From the NCBI RefSeq assembly GCF_904846685.1, contig NZ_CAJHBQ010000001.1, positions 1,364,001 through 1,428,000 of the forward strand: a stretch of DNA of 64,000 nt, in the 5' to 3' direction. Both the position numbers and the translations under genes were made by a program. Position 1 is the stretch's first letter; each line of letters starts with the position of its first letter. Positions 38,440 through 47,410 of this stretch are shown in pieces. Source of the stretch: Psychrobacter submarinus. GTDB lineage: Bacteria > Pseudomonadota > Gammaproteobacteria > Pseudomonadales > Moraxellaceae. A model generated the notes under the pieces. The model searched no databases, was not told the origin of the DNA, and was given only the letters and a program-made list of their open reading frames with translations.

Positions 38440-38658
38440 ATGTTCGCCATTGCTGCTAGCACAGTCACCAATTGGGGCCTGTATATATTACTACCGATAT
38501 TTATCGCTTTTTTATTCTTTATTATGTTCGATATCTCTAAAAAATCCAACGCCGGCCGCGCGGGCACCTTTTGGATATTTTTGGCACTCGGCGCTGGGTT
38601 TATGGGCTTTTTACTCAAACTATTACTTGAAGTAGCCTTTAAGAAATGGCTGATTTAA
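38440..38658 (+). CDS. DUF2788 small membrane protein
   Basis: A 72-residue protein with two membrane helices: about 10-33 (LYILLPIFIAFLFFIMF) and about 43-62 (TFWIFLALGAGFMGFLLKLL). The loop KKSNAGRAG joins them, which is the DUF2788 pattern. Function is unknown. Its last 4 bases overlap the end of the convergent DUF1176 gene. Confidence 0.85.
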   Translation: MFAIAASTVTNWGLYILLPIFIAFLFFIMFDISKKSNAGRAGTFWIFLALGAGFMGFLLKLLLEVAFKKWLI

Positions 38659-39818
38659 GGGGCTAGCCCTTCACTGACAACCACTTCGCTGATAACCACT
38701 TCACTGACATAAGTGGGCATACCCCAAGCGCCGCCTGCTTCTATCAGGCGACATAACCCTGTGGTCTGCTCAAGTGCTTTTGCAAAGGTTTTGCCATCCC
38801 AAACCCAGTGAGTCATTGACCAACAGTCGCCTAATCCGCGACCTTTATGCGCCGCGAATATCTCGCCATCGTCATAACGACTACCTGATGTAGTAATCAG
38901 CTGCGGGTTTTGGGGATGCGTATTATCTATAAGCCAGTAACCGCTGCCAAAATTATAAGCGCCCGTCCAACAGCTATGGACCGCTAACGTATACTGACTA
39001 TCTACGGGTATAAACGTCCAGTTAAGCTCACTTGGGCTATACTCTTGGATCCTTTGGTAGGCTTTGGTTTTTGGATTGACCAGCTCACACTCTCCCATCC
39101 TCTCTTTTGTACCCATTAACTCCTCAGAGTCAATATCTACCCATGTATCGATATTGTCTTGAAAATAACTCAAGGTCGATGGTGCAAGCGGCTGCTTGTC
39201 TGGGTCAGCATATACAAAGGCTTTTTTGATGATAGGTTTGGCATTAGCCGCTTTTGGAGTTTGCCGATTGGGATTATTCTTACTGACTAGTGCAAGCGAT
39301 GTGCCTACTCGGCCTTGGACGTCGTCTAATTTCAATAATACAGCGGCCATACCTTTGTCAGATATTTGCCAGTGGTAATCACCTCTTGCCAACACTATTT
39401 TAGTATTTTGGCGAGCGTGTCTGATAAGTTGAGCCGTTTGCTTGCTAGTCAGCTCTCCGTTTTCAACCTCACCATAAGGCTTATCATTTAGCCATAATTC
39501 AACAGGCTCGTTTGCCGCGTTAATTTGCGCGATTATCTCGTCTGATGCTTCCCAGTAGTTCAGTGAAACTTGCGTACGTGGTGTTTTCTCACCTGCCGTT
39601 ACGGTCATCAAAACACTACCGCGCCAATCATCTACTTCATCGGTATAACCGGCTGCGCGGCAAGTCAAAGTATTATCACAGACCAGTTGCCAATCACCGC
39701 TAACAAAGCCGCTGCCCTTGAACGCATCCCCGTAGGCGTCTGATGCGGCAGCAGATAGTGATGCTGCGGATAATAAGGCACTAACGCTCGCTACCCTCAA
39801 AAAAGATAAGATTGTCAT
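38655..39818 (-). CDS. DUF1176 secreted protein
   Basis: A 387-residue exported protein with a Sec signal peptide: a short start, a hydrophobic core (FLRVASVSALLSAASLSA) and an Ala-Ser cleavage region near 26. The mature part starts with GDWQLVCDNTLTCRAAGY and contains WDGKTF and a late cysteine-bearing GLCRLIEAGG, as in DUF1176 proteins. Four or more cysteines suggest disulfides in the periplasm. Function is unknown. The C-terminal VVISEVVVSEG is a small imperfect repeat that also shows in the DNA. Confidence 0.82.
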   Translation of the reverse strand: MTILSFLRVASVSALLSAASLSAAASDAYGDAFKGSGFVSGDWQLVCDNTLTCRAAGYTDEVDDWRGSVLMTVTAGEKTPRTQVSLNYWEASDEIIAQINAANEPVELWLNDKPYGEVENGELTSKQTAQLIRHARQNTKIVLARGDYHWQISDKGMAAVLLKLDDVQGRVGTSLALVSKNNPNRQTPKAANAKPIIKKAFVYADPDKQPLAPSTLSYFQDNIDTWVDIDSEELMGTKERMGECELVNPKTKAYQRIQEYSPSELNWTFIPVDSQYTLAVHSCWTGAYNFGSGYWLIDNTHPQNPQLITTSGSRYDDGEIFAAHKGRGLGDCWSMTHWVWDGKTFAKALEQTTGLCRLIEAGGAWGMPTYVSEVVISEVVVSEGLAP

Positions 39819-39859
39819 CTGTCACATTCCTTATGCCAAATAAACATGCTTTAAAAACC

Positions 39860-40894
39860 TCACCGCTTGGCGATAAGCGTCGCGCGCTTCGGCGCAGGAT
39901 AGCCCTCAATCGTTTTACTCTGATCATTGGAATCAAGAAAATCTGCCAGCGATTGATAGGTCATCCATTCGGTCGCGCGCTGTTCCTCTATCGTCGTCAC
40001 ATCGATATCGACGCAGCGCACCTCACGAAACCCTACCTTTTCAAGCCAACCGATTAGCGCCGCAACCGATGGCAAAAAGTAGACATTATTCATCTGCGCG
40101 TAACGATCATGTGGCACTAGTACCGTATTAGCATCACCATCGATTACTAAAGTCTCAAGCACTAGCTCACCGCCTTTGACCAGCTGACCGCGCAGCTGCT
40201 GTAGATGCTCAAAAGGCGACTGCCGATGATAAAGCACCCCCATACTAAATACCGTATCAAACAGCTGACTGTGCTCCGGCAGTACCTCTAAGGGTACGGG
40301 AATATAGTGCGTGCGATAATTACCTGTATCATTCATATCCGCTGCACCAACAAAATGCCGAATCGCCATAAACTGATGATAAAACAGGCAGGACGGATCA
40401 ACGATAATCACCGTCTGAGCACCTGCCCCCGCCATGCGCCAGCCGTGATAGCCTGAACCGCCACCGACATCGAGTACCCGCCGACCTTTTAGCGGACTCA
40501 AATGCGGCGCTACCCGCTCCCACTTCCAGTCGCTATGCCACTCAGTATCTATCTGAATGCCTGAACTCTCATGACCTATTTGAAACGGTCCCTTTCGCCA
40601 CGGCATTAATTGCTTAAGTAGCGCTAAAGCTTGCTTACGCTCAGAGTCATTAAGAGGAGCGTTAATAGTAATAGCTGAACTATTTAAATTCACGCTATCG
40701 ACGTTTAAATCAGGCAACCGCGCCACCGAGGACTGATAAGCGGGCGCATGCGCATAGTTGCGCTTATCTTTGATAGCGGTGAGCCATTCGGGTAATTTCG
40801 TCAGCCACTCATAAGCACTGGGCTGCGTCTCAGCGATGGTCAACAAGGTTAAATACAGTTCGCGTTCAGCATTGGCAATGGTGTTGTTGGTCAT
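39860..40894 (-). CDS. cmoB: tRNA U34 carboxymethyltransferase CmoB
   Basis: A 344-residue SAM-fold enzyme that transfers the carboxymethyl group of carboxy-SAM to 5-hydroxyuridine at tRNA position 34, giving the uridine-5-oxyacetic acid wobble base. Family stretches are LMPWRKGPFQIG, IDTEWHSDWKWERV, the SAM loop VLDVGGGSGYHGWRM, DPSCLFYHQF and FSMGVLYHRQSP. Length is close to E. coli CmoB (323). cmoA, which makes the cofactor, lies upstream on the same strand. Confidence 0.96.
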   Translation of the reverse strand: MTNNTIANAERELYLTLLTIAETQPSAYEWLTKLPEWLTAIKDKRNYAHAPAYQSSVARLPDLNVDSVNLNSSAITINAPLNDSERKQALALLKQLMPWRKGPFQIGHESSGIQIDTEWHSDWKWERVAPHLSPLKGRRVLDVGGGSGYHGWRMAGAGAQTVIIVDPSCLFYHQFMAIRHFVGAADMNDTGNYRTHYIPVPLEVLPEHSQLFDTVFSMGVLYHRQSPFEHLQQLRGQLVKGGELVLETLVIDGDANTVLVPHDRYAQMNNVYFLPSVAALIGWLEKVGFREVRCVDIDVTTIEEQRATEWMTYQSLADFLDSNDQSKTIEGYPAPKRATLIAKR

Positions 40895-41096
40895 AAAGTT
40901 TCAAGTTTCGCTTAGTTATCGTTGGCCAGATAAGAGGAAGAACAAAGAGGAAAAGATGAGCCTCAAGTTTAGCGCATTTTAATGGTCGTGAAATCTGCAA
41001 GGCATAGGTTATTTATTTTTAAGGATTGGATAAAAACCGCTTATACATGAAGCTTGCCGTAGAATAGCGGCATATCTAAAAAAGCTGAATCCACCC

Positions 41097-41906
41097 CTAT
41101 TTAAACGCTACAATCGACACAAAGTTTAAAAACTGAAACCAGGTTAAATGCCGCTTAAAACCAACGTAATGTAGACGCTCGTGATGCTGCTCTAAAGTAT
41201 CAGTAATCAGCACATTTTCAAGCGCGTTACGTTTACCACTGATCTCCATCTCGCTATAGCCATTGGCGCGTTTAAAGTCATAATAACGCTCAATGAGCCA
41301 TGCATCATATTGCTCATCGAGTGTGTGCGTTTTCTCCGTCAAGACCAAGATGCCGCCTTCTTCTAGCGCGTTATATATCTTCTTTAGCACTGCGACTCTA
41401 TCGGCGACAGGCAAAAACTGTAGCGTGAGATTGAGAATAACCATATCGCAAGCCTCAAGCTCGATATCGCGAATATCAGCAGTGATGACGTCGATATCGT
41501 GCTCAGGGTAATTATCGCAGAGCAAATTTTTGGCTTCGCTGGTCATGGCAGGTGAGATATCTATTGCCTTAACCTGTAAGTCTGTTGACTCAAACTCGCC
41601 TGCCAAAGCCATTGTGGCGCCGCCAAGCGAGCAGCCTAAATCATAAATACGGCTCACTTTTTGACCGTTATTGTTTTGCTGACGGTACTTGCAATGACGA
41701 CGCGCAAAAATAGGTAGCATCGCTAATACTTGCCCGTAGCCTGGCACGCTACGGCGAATCATATCAGGAAAGCAGGCAACCACTTGCTCATCAAAGGAGA
41801 AGCGCGCCACTTTATCTAGTGGCGTGGTAAAGGGCTTATCGAATAGCGTATCGGGTTTGACGCTAGGCTCGATATCAGCTTCTGGAGAGGAATTAGAGTG
41901 ACTCAT
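41097..41906 (-). CDS. cmoA: Carboxy-SAM synthase CmoA
   Basis: An enzyme converting SAM and prephenate to carboxy-SAM for CmoB. Family motifs are [23 protein letters not shown], the SAM loop [14 protein letters not shown] and LNLTLQFLP. The frame opens at 41945, but a TATAAT on the minus strand (41959-41964) would start transcription too close to that ATG. I therefore prefer the ATG at 41906, giving 269 residues; E. coli CmoA has 247. The N-terminal 20 residues are variable. Confidence 0.93.
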   Translation of the reverse strand: MSHSNSSPEADIEPSVKPDTLFDKPFTTPLDKVARFSFDEQVVACFPDMIRRSVPGYGQVLAMLPIFARRHCKYRQQNNNGQKVSRIYDLGCSLGGATMALAGEFESTDLQVKAIDISPAMTSEAKNLLCDNYPEHDIDVITADIRDIELEACDMVILNLTLQFLPVADRVAVLKKIYNALEEGGILVLTEKTHTLDEQYDAWLIERYYDFKRANGYSEMEISGKRNALENVLITDTLEQHHERLHYVGFKRHLTWFQFLNFVSIVAFK

Positions 41907-42092
41907 GGAACGGCTCGTTTGACAGATAGTGTTATGGTAGAACATTTAGCAAAAGCCCATTATAACATTACTGTTTGTTACTCATAGCTCAGAGCCTGCT
42001 TGTTATGCTAAATAGGTAAAACTAAGCATTATAAGTGTACAGTCAAAATCGCAAGATAGGCTTGGTTTAAATGATTAATAATAGGAAATGTT

Positions 42093-42617
42093 ATGCAAAC
42101 GATTATATTAGGTGGCGGCTGTTTTTGGTGTACTGAATCCGTTTTTCAATCTGTCAAAGGCGTACAGTCCGTGGTATCAGGATATATGGGCGGCGAAGCC
42201 ACTACTGCCAATTATCGCGCGGTCTGCGGTGGTAATAGTGGTCATATCGAAGTGGTCAAGGTTGAGTTCGATGACGCTATCGTGCCATTAGAAGTGATTT
42301 TAGATATCTTTTTTGCCACTCATGATCCCACCACCAAAGACCGTCAGGGCAATGATGTCGGCAGCCAGTATCGCAGTGTCGTCTTCTATACTGACGAAGA
42401 GCAGCAAAAGCCGACCATCGATCGCACTATCAATAAATTACGCGATATGGGTATCGATATCGTCACAGAAGTGCACCCTGCTATCGAATTTTATGATGCT
42501 GAAGAAGAGCACCAAGACTTCTTCAATCGCAACCCGAACCAAGCTTATTGCAATTTCGCCATTCCGCCAAAGCTCACCAAATTACGTCAAGAGTTCAAAG
42601 AGTACATGGTCGCTTAA
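42093..42617 (+). CDS. msrA: Peptide-methionine (S)-S-oxide reductase
   Basis: A 174-residue repair enzyme reducing methionine-S-sulfoxide. The active-site GGCFWC has nucleophile Cys10. The family stretches SGYMGG, GHIEVVKVEFD, THDPTT and GNDVGSQYRS are all present. HQDFF and an AYC cysteine near the C-terminus provide a possible resolving cysteine. It is cytoplasmic, with no MsrB fusion. A clear terminator follows. Confidence 0.96.
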   Translation: MQTIILGGGCFWCTESVFQSVKGVQSVVSGYMGGEATTANYRAVCGGNSGHIEVVKVEFDDAIVPLEVILDIFFATHDPTTKDRQGNDVGSQYRSVVFYTDEEQQKPTIDRTINKLRDMGIDIVTEVHPAIEFYDAEEEHQDFFNRNPNQAYCNFAIPPKLTKLRQEFKEYMVA

Positions 42618-42656
42618 ACGTTGTTGAAGCCCTAGTTATAGATACCGTTATAAATA

Positions 42657-42687
42657 AAGCCAAGTGTAAAGACACTTGGTTTTTTTA
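42657..42687 (+). terminator. Terminator after msrA
   Basis: The perfect arms ccaagtgt and acacttgg close an AAAG loop and are followed by TTTTTTT. Confidence 0.88.
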
Positions 42688-42744
42688 TGCCAATTAGCGG
42701 TGTGATATCGTTATGTCTCCATAAATTACGTTAAGGAAAACCGC

Positions 42745-43422
42745 ATGAATCCAGAATTTTGGCAATCGCGTTGGCAGGAAGGCCGTATTGGCTTTCATAA
42801 GTCGGAGGTCAATCCGCTATTGAAGGCGTATTTTTCGACTTTAAATGTAGCCAAAGGCGGCCGAATATTAGTGCCGTTAAGCGGTAAATCCCTCGATATG
42901 GCTTGGCTGACGCAGCAAGGTTATGAGGTGATTGGTATCGAGCTGGTCGAGTCGGCGGTAGAGGAGTTTTTTGCTGAACAAGGGATTACTCCTACAGTGA
43001 CTCAGCCTAGCAATAACGCGGATATTAAACGCTATCAAGGACAATTATCAGGGCAGACTATTGAGCTGTGGGTCGCCGATATTTTTGCGCTGACAAGCGA
43101 AGACGTCGGTCAAATTGATGCCGTTTATGATAGAGCAGCACTGATAGCCTTACCGCCAGATACGCGCCCGAAGTATTGCGAACATATACTTAATATAAGC
43201 GATAACGCGCCGCAGCTTCTGGTCACTATCCATTATGATCAAAGTCAAAAGGATGGCCCGCCATTCTCAGTCAGCCCTGAGCAAGTGCGTCAGTACTATA
43301 GCGATACTTATCAGCTCACTGAGCTTGAGGACAACCCCTCAATCTTAAACGCTAATGCGGCACTAAGCGTCACTGAGCATGTTTGGTTATTGACACCTAA
43401 CGCTGATAATAATAACCCTTGA
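42745..43422 (+). CDS. tpm: Thiopurine S-methyltransferase
   Basis: A 225-residue SAM-dependent methyltransferase of the TPMT family, which in bacteria also methylates selenium and tellurium species. Recognised stretches are FWQSRWQEGRIGFHKSEVNPLL, RILVPLSGKSLDMAWL, VIGIELVESAVEEFF, VYDRAALIALPPD and the C-terminal TEHVWLL. AAGGAAAACC precedes the ATG. The disrupted DUF1499 gene starts 14 bases downstream and was probably in the same transcription unit. Confidence 0.94.
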   Translation: MNPEFWQSRWQEGRIGFHKSEVNPLLKAYFSTLNVAKGGRILVPLSGKSLDMAWLTQQGYEVIGIELVESAVEEFFAEQGITPTVTQPSNNADIKRYQGQLSGQTIELWVADIFALTSEDVGQIDAVYDRAALIALPPDTRPKYCEHILNISDNAPQLLVTIHYDQSQKDGPPFSVSPEQVRQYYSDTYQLTELEDNPSILNANAALSVTEHVWLLTPNADNNNP

Positions 43423-43457
43423 GATAGAAGCGCAATATGAAAATCTTAGTGTTACTA

Positions 43458-43734
43458 GGGCGTGTTGAACATTCACAAATGCGCACTGCTGATTGCTAAA
43501 ATAGTTCTAGTCTAAGTGAAAATTGCAGGTAATGCTTATTGCATTGGCTAGATTTTCGCAACGACTAGGGCGATTTTAGCATCAGCCCTCACGATAACAA
43601 CAGGGACAGGACTATTTTTTTGCCGCTTTATTGATAAAAATAGACGTTTAGAACGACTAAACTTACCATTTTTATCTGCAAATCGCCTAAAAAATAGTCT
43701 CTGTCAGTGCCATGGTCGAATGTTCAACACGCCC
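43458..43734. mobile_element. 277-bp miniature inverted-repeat element (MITE)
   Basis: Perfect 17-bp terminal inverted repeats, gggcgtgttgaacattc at 43458-43474 and its complement at 43718-43734, are flanked on both sides by TA (43456-43457 and 43735-43736). That is the target duplication of IS630/Tc1-like transposition and some IS5 relatives. It encodes no transposase and would depend on one supplied elsewhere. Two internal hairpins occupy most of its length (see findings). Confidence 0.9.
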
Positions 43735-43736
43735 TA

Positions 43737-44429
43737 ATGAGTTTGGCGGCATTTTTGCTAGTGACGCTACCCGGTCCCCTTTACAAATCTGGCTTAGTGG
43801 AGTTGGGAACTGCTTTTGCGGGCTTCAAATATGCGGTTATCACTGGTATTGCAGCGCTGATATTACTTAGCGTGCTGATGTTATTTAAGCGGCAGACCGT
43901 GACTTTTACCAGTGCAGCGGTCGCGATAGTCTTCTCTCTCATCGCAATCCTTATACCTCTGAGAATGATGATTACGGCTAATAGCGTGCCGGCTATTCAT
44001 GATATCTCAACCGATATAATGACGCCGCCTGAATTTGTCGCTATCGCTCCGCTACGTGCTGATGCTCCCAATCCAACGACTTACGTAGGTCTTGAAACTG
44101 CCGAGAAGCAACGCGAAGCTTATCCTGAGCTTCAGACTTTGCAGTATTCACAGCCGAAATCGGAGCTCGTAGCCGCTGTTGAGCAGGCCGCTAATAACTT
44201 AGGCTGGCAGCTCGTTAATACGAATGCAAGCGCAGGTGTCATTGAAGCGACAGATAGCACTATGTGGTTTGGGTTTAAGGATGATATTGTCGTACGTGTG
44301 CTTGACCAAGGCGGCGAGCGTCTGGTCGATATTCGTAGTAAATCGAGAATGGGTAAGAGTGATCTGGGTAAAAACGCCGAGCGCATTAGTGGTTTTATTG
44401 AGGAATTGGATCAGGTTTTGGGAGAGTAG
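43737..44429 (+). CDS. Surviving 3' part of the DUF1499 membrane protein
   Basis: This open frame of 230 codons starts at the first ATG after the element. A GTG at 43707 inside the element is also in frame. It holds about three hydrophobic segments in the first 90 residues and the soluble DUF1499 domain (GWQLVNTNASAGVIEATDST, DIVVRVLD and DIRSKSRMGKSDLG). No ribosome binding site precedes either start, so translation is doubtful unless the element supplies signals. Function of DUF1499 is unknown. Confidence 0.6.
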   Translation: MSLAAFLLVTLPGPLYKSGLVELGTAFAGFKYAVITGIAALILLSVLMLFKRQTVTFTSAAVAIVFSLIAILIPLRMMITANSVPAIHDISTDIMTPPEFVAIAPLRADAPNPTTYVGLETAEKQREAYPELQTLQYSQPKSELVAAVEQAANNLGWQLVNTNASAGVIEATDSTMWFGFKDDIVVRVLDQGGERLVDIRSKSRMGKSDLGKNAERISGFIEELDQVLGE

Positions 44430-44445
44430 CTTTTTACAACAGGTG

Positions 44446-44484
44446 TAAATAGAAGTCCCAAATTTCGTTTAGGGCTTCTATTTA
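44446..44484. terminator. Hairpin between convergent DUF1499 and res genes
   Basis: The 13-bp arms taaatagaagtcc and gggcttctattta (one G-U pair) surround a 13-base AT-rich loop. There is no strong T-run, so it is a probable but weaker terminator for both converging genes. Confidence 0.55.
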
Positions 44485-44491
44485 CTATAAA

Positions 44492-47329
44492 TTACAACTG
44501 CGCCACCGTTTCTACCACTTTAAAGCTCAGCTCATTGTCTAGCGCTTTGAAATGCGCTCGACCACAGCGGATTTTTTGTTGTTGCGGTAGTGGTAGCTTG
44601 GCGATATCTACCGCATGACCTGTTGCACTTTTGCCACCTGTGTTCTTAGTTTCGGCGACAAAGTATAACTGGCTTACATCCTCATCTTCTTCTTTAATCA
44701 CTGCCCAATCCGGATTATAGCTGCCAAGTGGCGTACTAATCTTAAACCAATTGGGCAGCTTAAAATAAAAGCGCACGCTCTCCATACTCTCACAATCGTT
44801 TGCAAACTGGTGCTCAGTATTGGAGTCCAGCGGTATTAAGTTGTCAAAAATCGTCTTATGGGTATCGGTAACCCCGAAATGATCATCACTGGCGTAGACA
44901 TCCGCCGGCTGAGCTTCTAAGCTCTCTAATAATCGCTGAGCATATATCTGACCGTTTTTTTGATACTCAATGCCTTTTACCATCAGGTCAGTCTGGGCTT
45001 GTTTAATAATCGCTACCAAGCGCTCTAGAAAAACTTGGGGGTTGATCAGCATTTCATCGATACGCTCGCTTTGGCGCAATATCTCTATCAAGGTGGCACG
45101 AGTCAGCTTGGTATGACGAGCCAGATAAGCCAAGATATCAGGCAGTTGCCACGTGGGTTGGGGCACGTTTGAGTCAGCATCAGTGTCGCTACCATCATAG
45201 CTATTATCCGTTGTATAATGCTGGCGTTGACTATTGACGGCCAACAAACTGCTCTCCACGCCTTGTTCACTCATCGTAAGGCGTACTTTGTTAGCCTGAA
45301 CTTGCGGTGCGACTATTTCTGCCATATCGGCTATTAGGCTGGTAACGGCAGTGATTAATTCATCAGTATTAAAGCGTACTTGATACTGAGTCTTTTGTTT
45401 AATCTTATCCCAAATGGCTTTGAAGTTATCATCGAGCATAAAGCCTTTACGATAACGAACGGCTTGCTTGTGCGCTTGATTTTTCACCCGCCCTGCGAAG
45501 CTCACACCGCAATCATCTTGAATCTCATTTTGCAGACTTTTAGCAAAGTCATCATAGCTTTCGTTGGCGACGACGGTCAGTATATTGATTTGCTTGTCAT
45601 AGACTCTATGACCATCTGCACCGACACATAGACGCAGACCACGACCGATTTCTTGGCGTTTTTTTAGGGTAGATTTGGTCTCGTTAAGGGTGCATATCTG
45701 GAACACATTGGGATTGTCCCAGCCTTCACGCAATGCCGAATGGCTAAAGATAAACTGCAGCGGATTATTTAGATTCAGCAGCTTTTCTTTATCTCGCATG
45801 ATTAGGCTATAAGTATCATCATCGCCCTTAGTGTTACCAGAGGTGTCTTTAGCGCGTCCCTTGTTATCGACAGAAAAATAACCGTTATGAATATCGCTCA
45901 CCCCAGCCTGATAATGCGCCGCTAATTGCTGCTTTAAATCACGATATTTAGGCTTGTCTAATAACGTCTGATATATCTCTTCAAACCACTGGGCAAATTT
46001 ACCTGAGCGCGTATAGCCATCTGTTTGGTTAACCAGCTCATTATTAACAAGATAGTTATCAACGCGGTCAATAAACAACAAGGACAATACTTTAATGCCT
46101 TGCGGCAAGAGCTTACGCTGCTTGTCCAGATGCGCCTCAATGGTGCGCTCGATTTGATACCGCATAACGCTATCACTCATGCCACCAGTTTGCTGACCCT
46201 TATAAATCACCACACCATTATCAAACTCAATGTAGCCCTCCACAGCGTTAGTGCCGCTGACAATGTAACCATTGGCATATATTTCACGCTCGGTCTTTTT
46301 ATAGAGATCATCGTTGTCACTGATGCTGATGGTTTTCTTTTTGACCACGCCTTTGACGTTGGCATAGACGCTGACCTTGGCGGTGATTTTGGTCTTTTTA
46401 GCGGTGATGTCGAGCAGCTCAATATAGGCCTCATTAAAGGCGTCATCGCTCATCACCGAATCGACTTCGATTTGCTTGACCAAACCTGCATCATAGGCTT
46501 TGACTGGATTTAGGCTATAGAGCAGATGACGGCTGTACTTGTGCGTCGCTGAATAACGCAGGGTAATCAGCGGATGCAGGCTAGCTATAGCGTCCAAGCG
46601 CTTAGTCGTTTCCATATTTTGCGGTTCATCGACGATAACGATAGGATGGGTTGCTTGGATATATTCAATCGGGGCAACGCCTTGTTCACGGACTTGGTTG
46701 ATGATGTTTTCGTCTTTGGCAAAGGCGTCAATGTTCATCACGAGGATTTGCACGGTTTGACTGGTGGCAAAGTCGCGTAGCCTGTTTAGATTTTTGCTAT
46801 CGTATATACGCGCATCCACGCGGGTATTGTCATACAGGGCGGCAAAATGCGCTTTGGTCATCTCGATAGACTTCATTACGCCTTCACGAATCGCTACTGA
46901 CGGTACGACGATCACAAACTTACGCATGTCATAAGTCTGATACAGCTCGTAGATGCTGCGCAGATAGACGTAAGTCTTACCCGTGCCGGTCTCCATCTCT
47001 ATAGAAGCGTTTAGTCCATATTGGGCAAGGTTTTTGTCATCGTCATAGAGCGTGGTTGACGGCTCGATATTATGCTCACGCTGCACGGCTTGGATATTAT
47101 CCAGCACTTGCTCATCGCTAATAATGCGCTGATTGGCGATGGCTTGACTGCTGATTTGTTGACTGATGACCGCCTGACTACCTGAGGCGTCTATTGGCTG
47201 AGCTAAGGCAAAATTATCGAGCGCTGCGCTCGTATCTAACTGTGAGGGCTGTCCACGAAATATATCAACCACGGCATTGATAGCGTGGCTTTGGTGTTCA
47301 AGGTTGGGTTCAAAGGTGAGGGTTATCAT
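44492..47329 (-). CDS. res: Type III restriction enzyme Res subunit
   Basis: A 945-residue helicase-nuclease. The SF2 motor has motif I METGTGKT at 112-119, motif II DEPQ in IVIVDEPQNMET, motif III YSATHKYS, and a late motif VI in KKRQEIGRGLRLCV. The C-terminal PD-(D/E)xK nuclease is visible as PDWAVI followed by AETKNTGG, about residues 870-895. It would translocate or slide from unmethylated sites and cut with Mod. It is last in a five-gene minus-strand cluster, 81 bases after the Abi-like gene and separated from mod by three genes. The frame is intact. Confidence 0.95.
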   Translation of the reverse strand: MITLTFEPNLEHQSHAINAVVDIFRGQPSQLDTSAALDNFALAQPIDASGSQAVISQQISSQAIANQRIISDEQVLDNIQAVQREHNIEPSTTLYDDDKNLAQYGLNASIEMETGTGKTYVYLRSIYELYQTYDMRKFVIVVPSVAIREGVMKSIEMTKAHFAALYDNTRVDARIYDSKNLNRLRDFATSQTVQILVMNIDAFAKDENIINQVREQGVAPIEYIQATHPIVIVDEPQNMETTKRLDAIASLHPLITLRYSATHKYSRHLLYSLNPVKAYDAGLVKQIEVDSVMSDDAFNEAYIELLDITAKKTKITAKVSVYANVKGVVKKKTISISDNDDLYKKTEREIYANGYIVSGTNAVEGYIEFDNGVVIYKGQQTGGMSDSVMRYQIERTIEAHLDKQRKLLPQGIKVLSLLFIDRVDNYLVNNELVNQTDGYTRSGKFAQWFEEIYQTLLDKPKYRDLKQQLAAHYQAGVSDIHNGYFSVDNKGRAKDTSGNTKGDDDTYSLIMRDKEKLLNLNNPLQFIFSHSALREGWDNPNVFQICTLNETKSTLKKRQEIGRGLRLCVGADGHRVYDKQINILTVVANESYDDFAKSLQNEIQDDCGVSFAGRVKNQAHKQAVRYRKGFMLDDNFKAIWDKIKQKTQYQVRFNTDELITAVTSLIADMAEIVAPQVQANKVRLTMSEQGVESSLLAVNSQRQHYTTDNSYDGSDTDADSNVPQPTWQLPDILAYLARHTKLTRATLIEILRQSERIDEMLINPQVFLERLVAIIKQAQTDLMVKGIEYQKNGQIYAQRLLESLEAQPADVYASDDHFGVTDTHKTIFDNLIPLDSNTEHQFANDCESMESVRFYFKLPNWFKISTPLGSYNPDWAVIKEEDEDVSQLYFVAETKNTGGKSATGHAVDIAKLPLPQQQKIRCGRAHFKALDNELSFKVVETVAQL

Positions 47330-47410
47330 GGTGGTTTTGGCACTTTTATAGGGGTATATTGGTAGTTTCGTGCGTGGTTTGAACTGCTAAGGATTGCTTA
47401 GGAGTTCATT

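Larger units (their letters stand above)
43437..44429 (+). pseudogene. DUF1499 gene interrupted by a miniature element
   Basis: The ATG at 43437 starts MKILVLL and then runs into the inserted element, ending after 20 codons. The rest resumes after 43734. Removing the element plus one TA (279 bases) joins MKILVLL to MSLAAFLLVTLPGPLYKSG in frame and gives a continuous 237-codon protein. That protein would have three N-terminal helices and a C-terminal DUF1499 domain (YPELQTLQYSQPKSELVAAV to the end). The gene is therefore broken by insertion, not by decay; the 3' part is otherwise intact. Confidence 0.88.
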
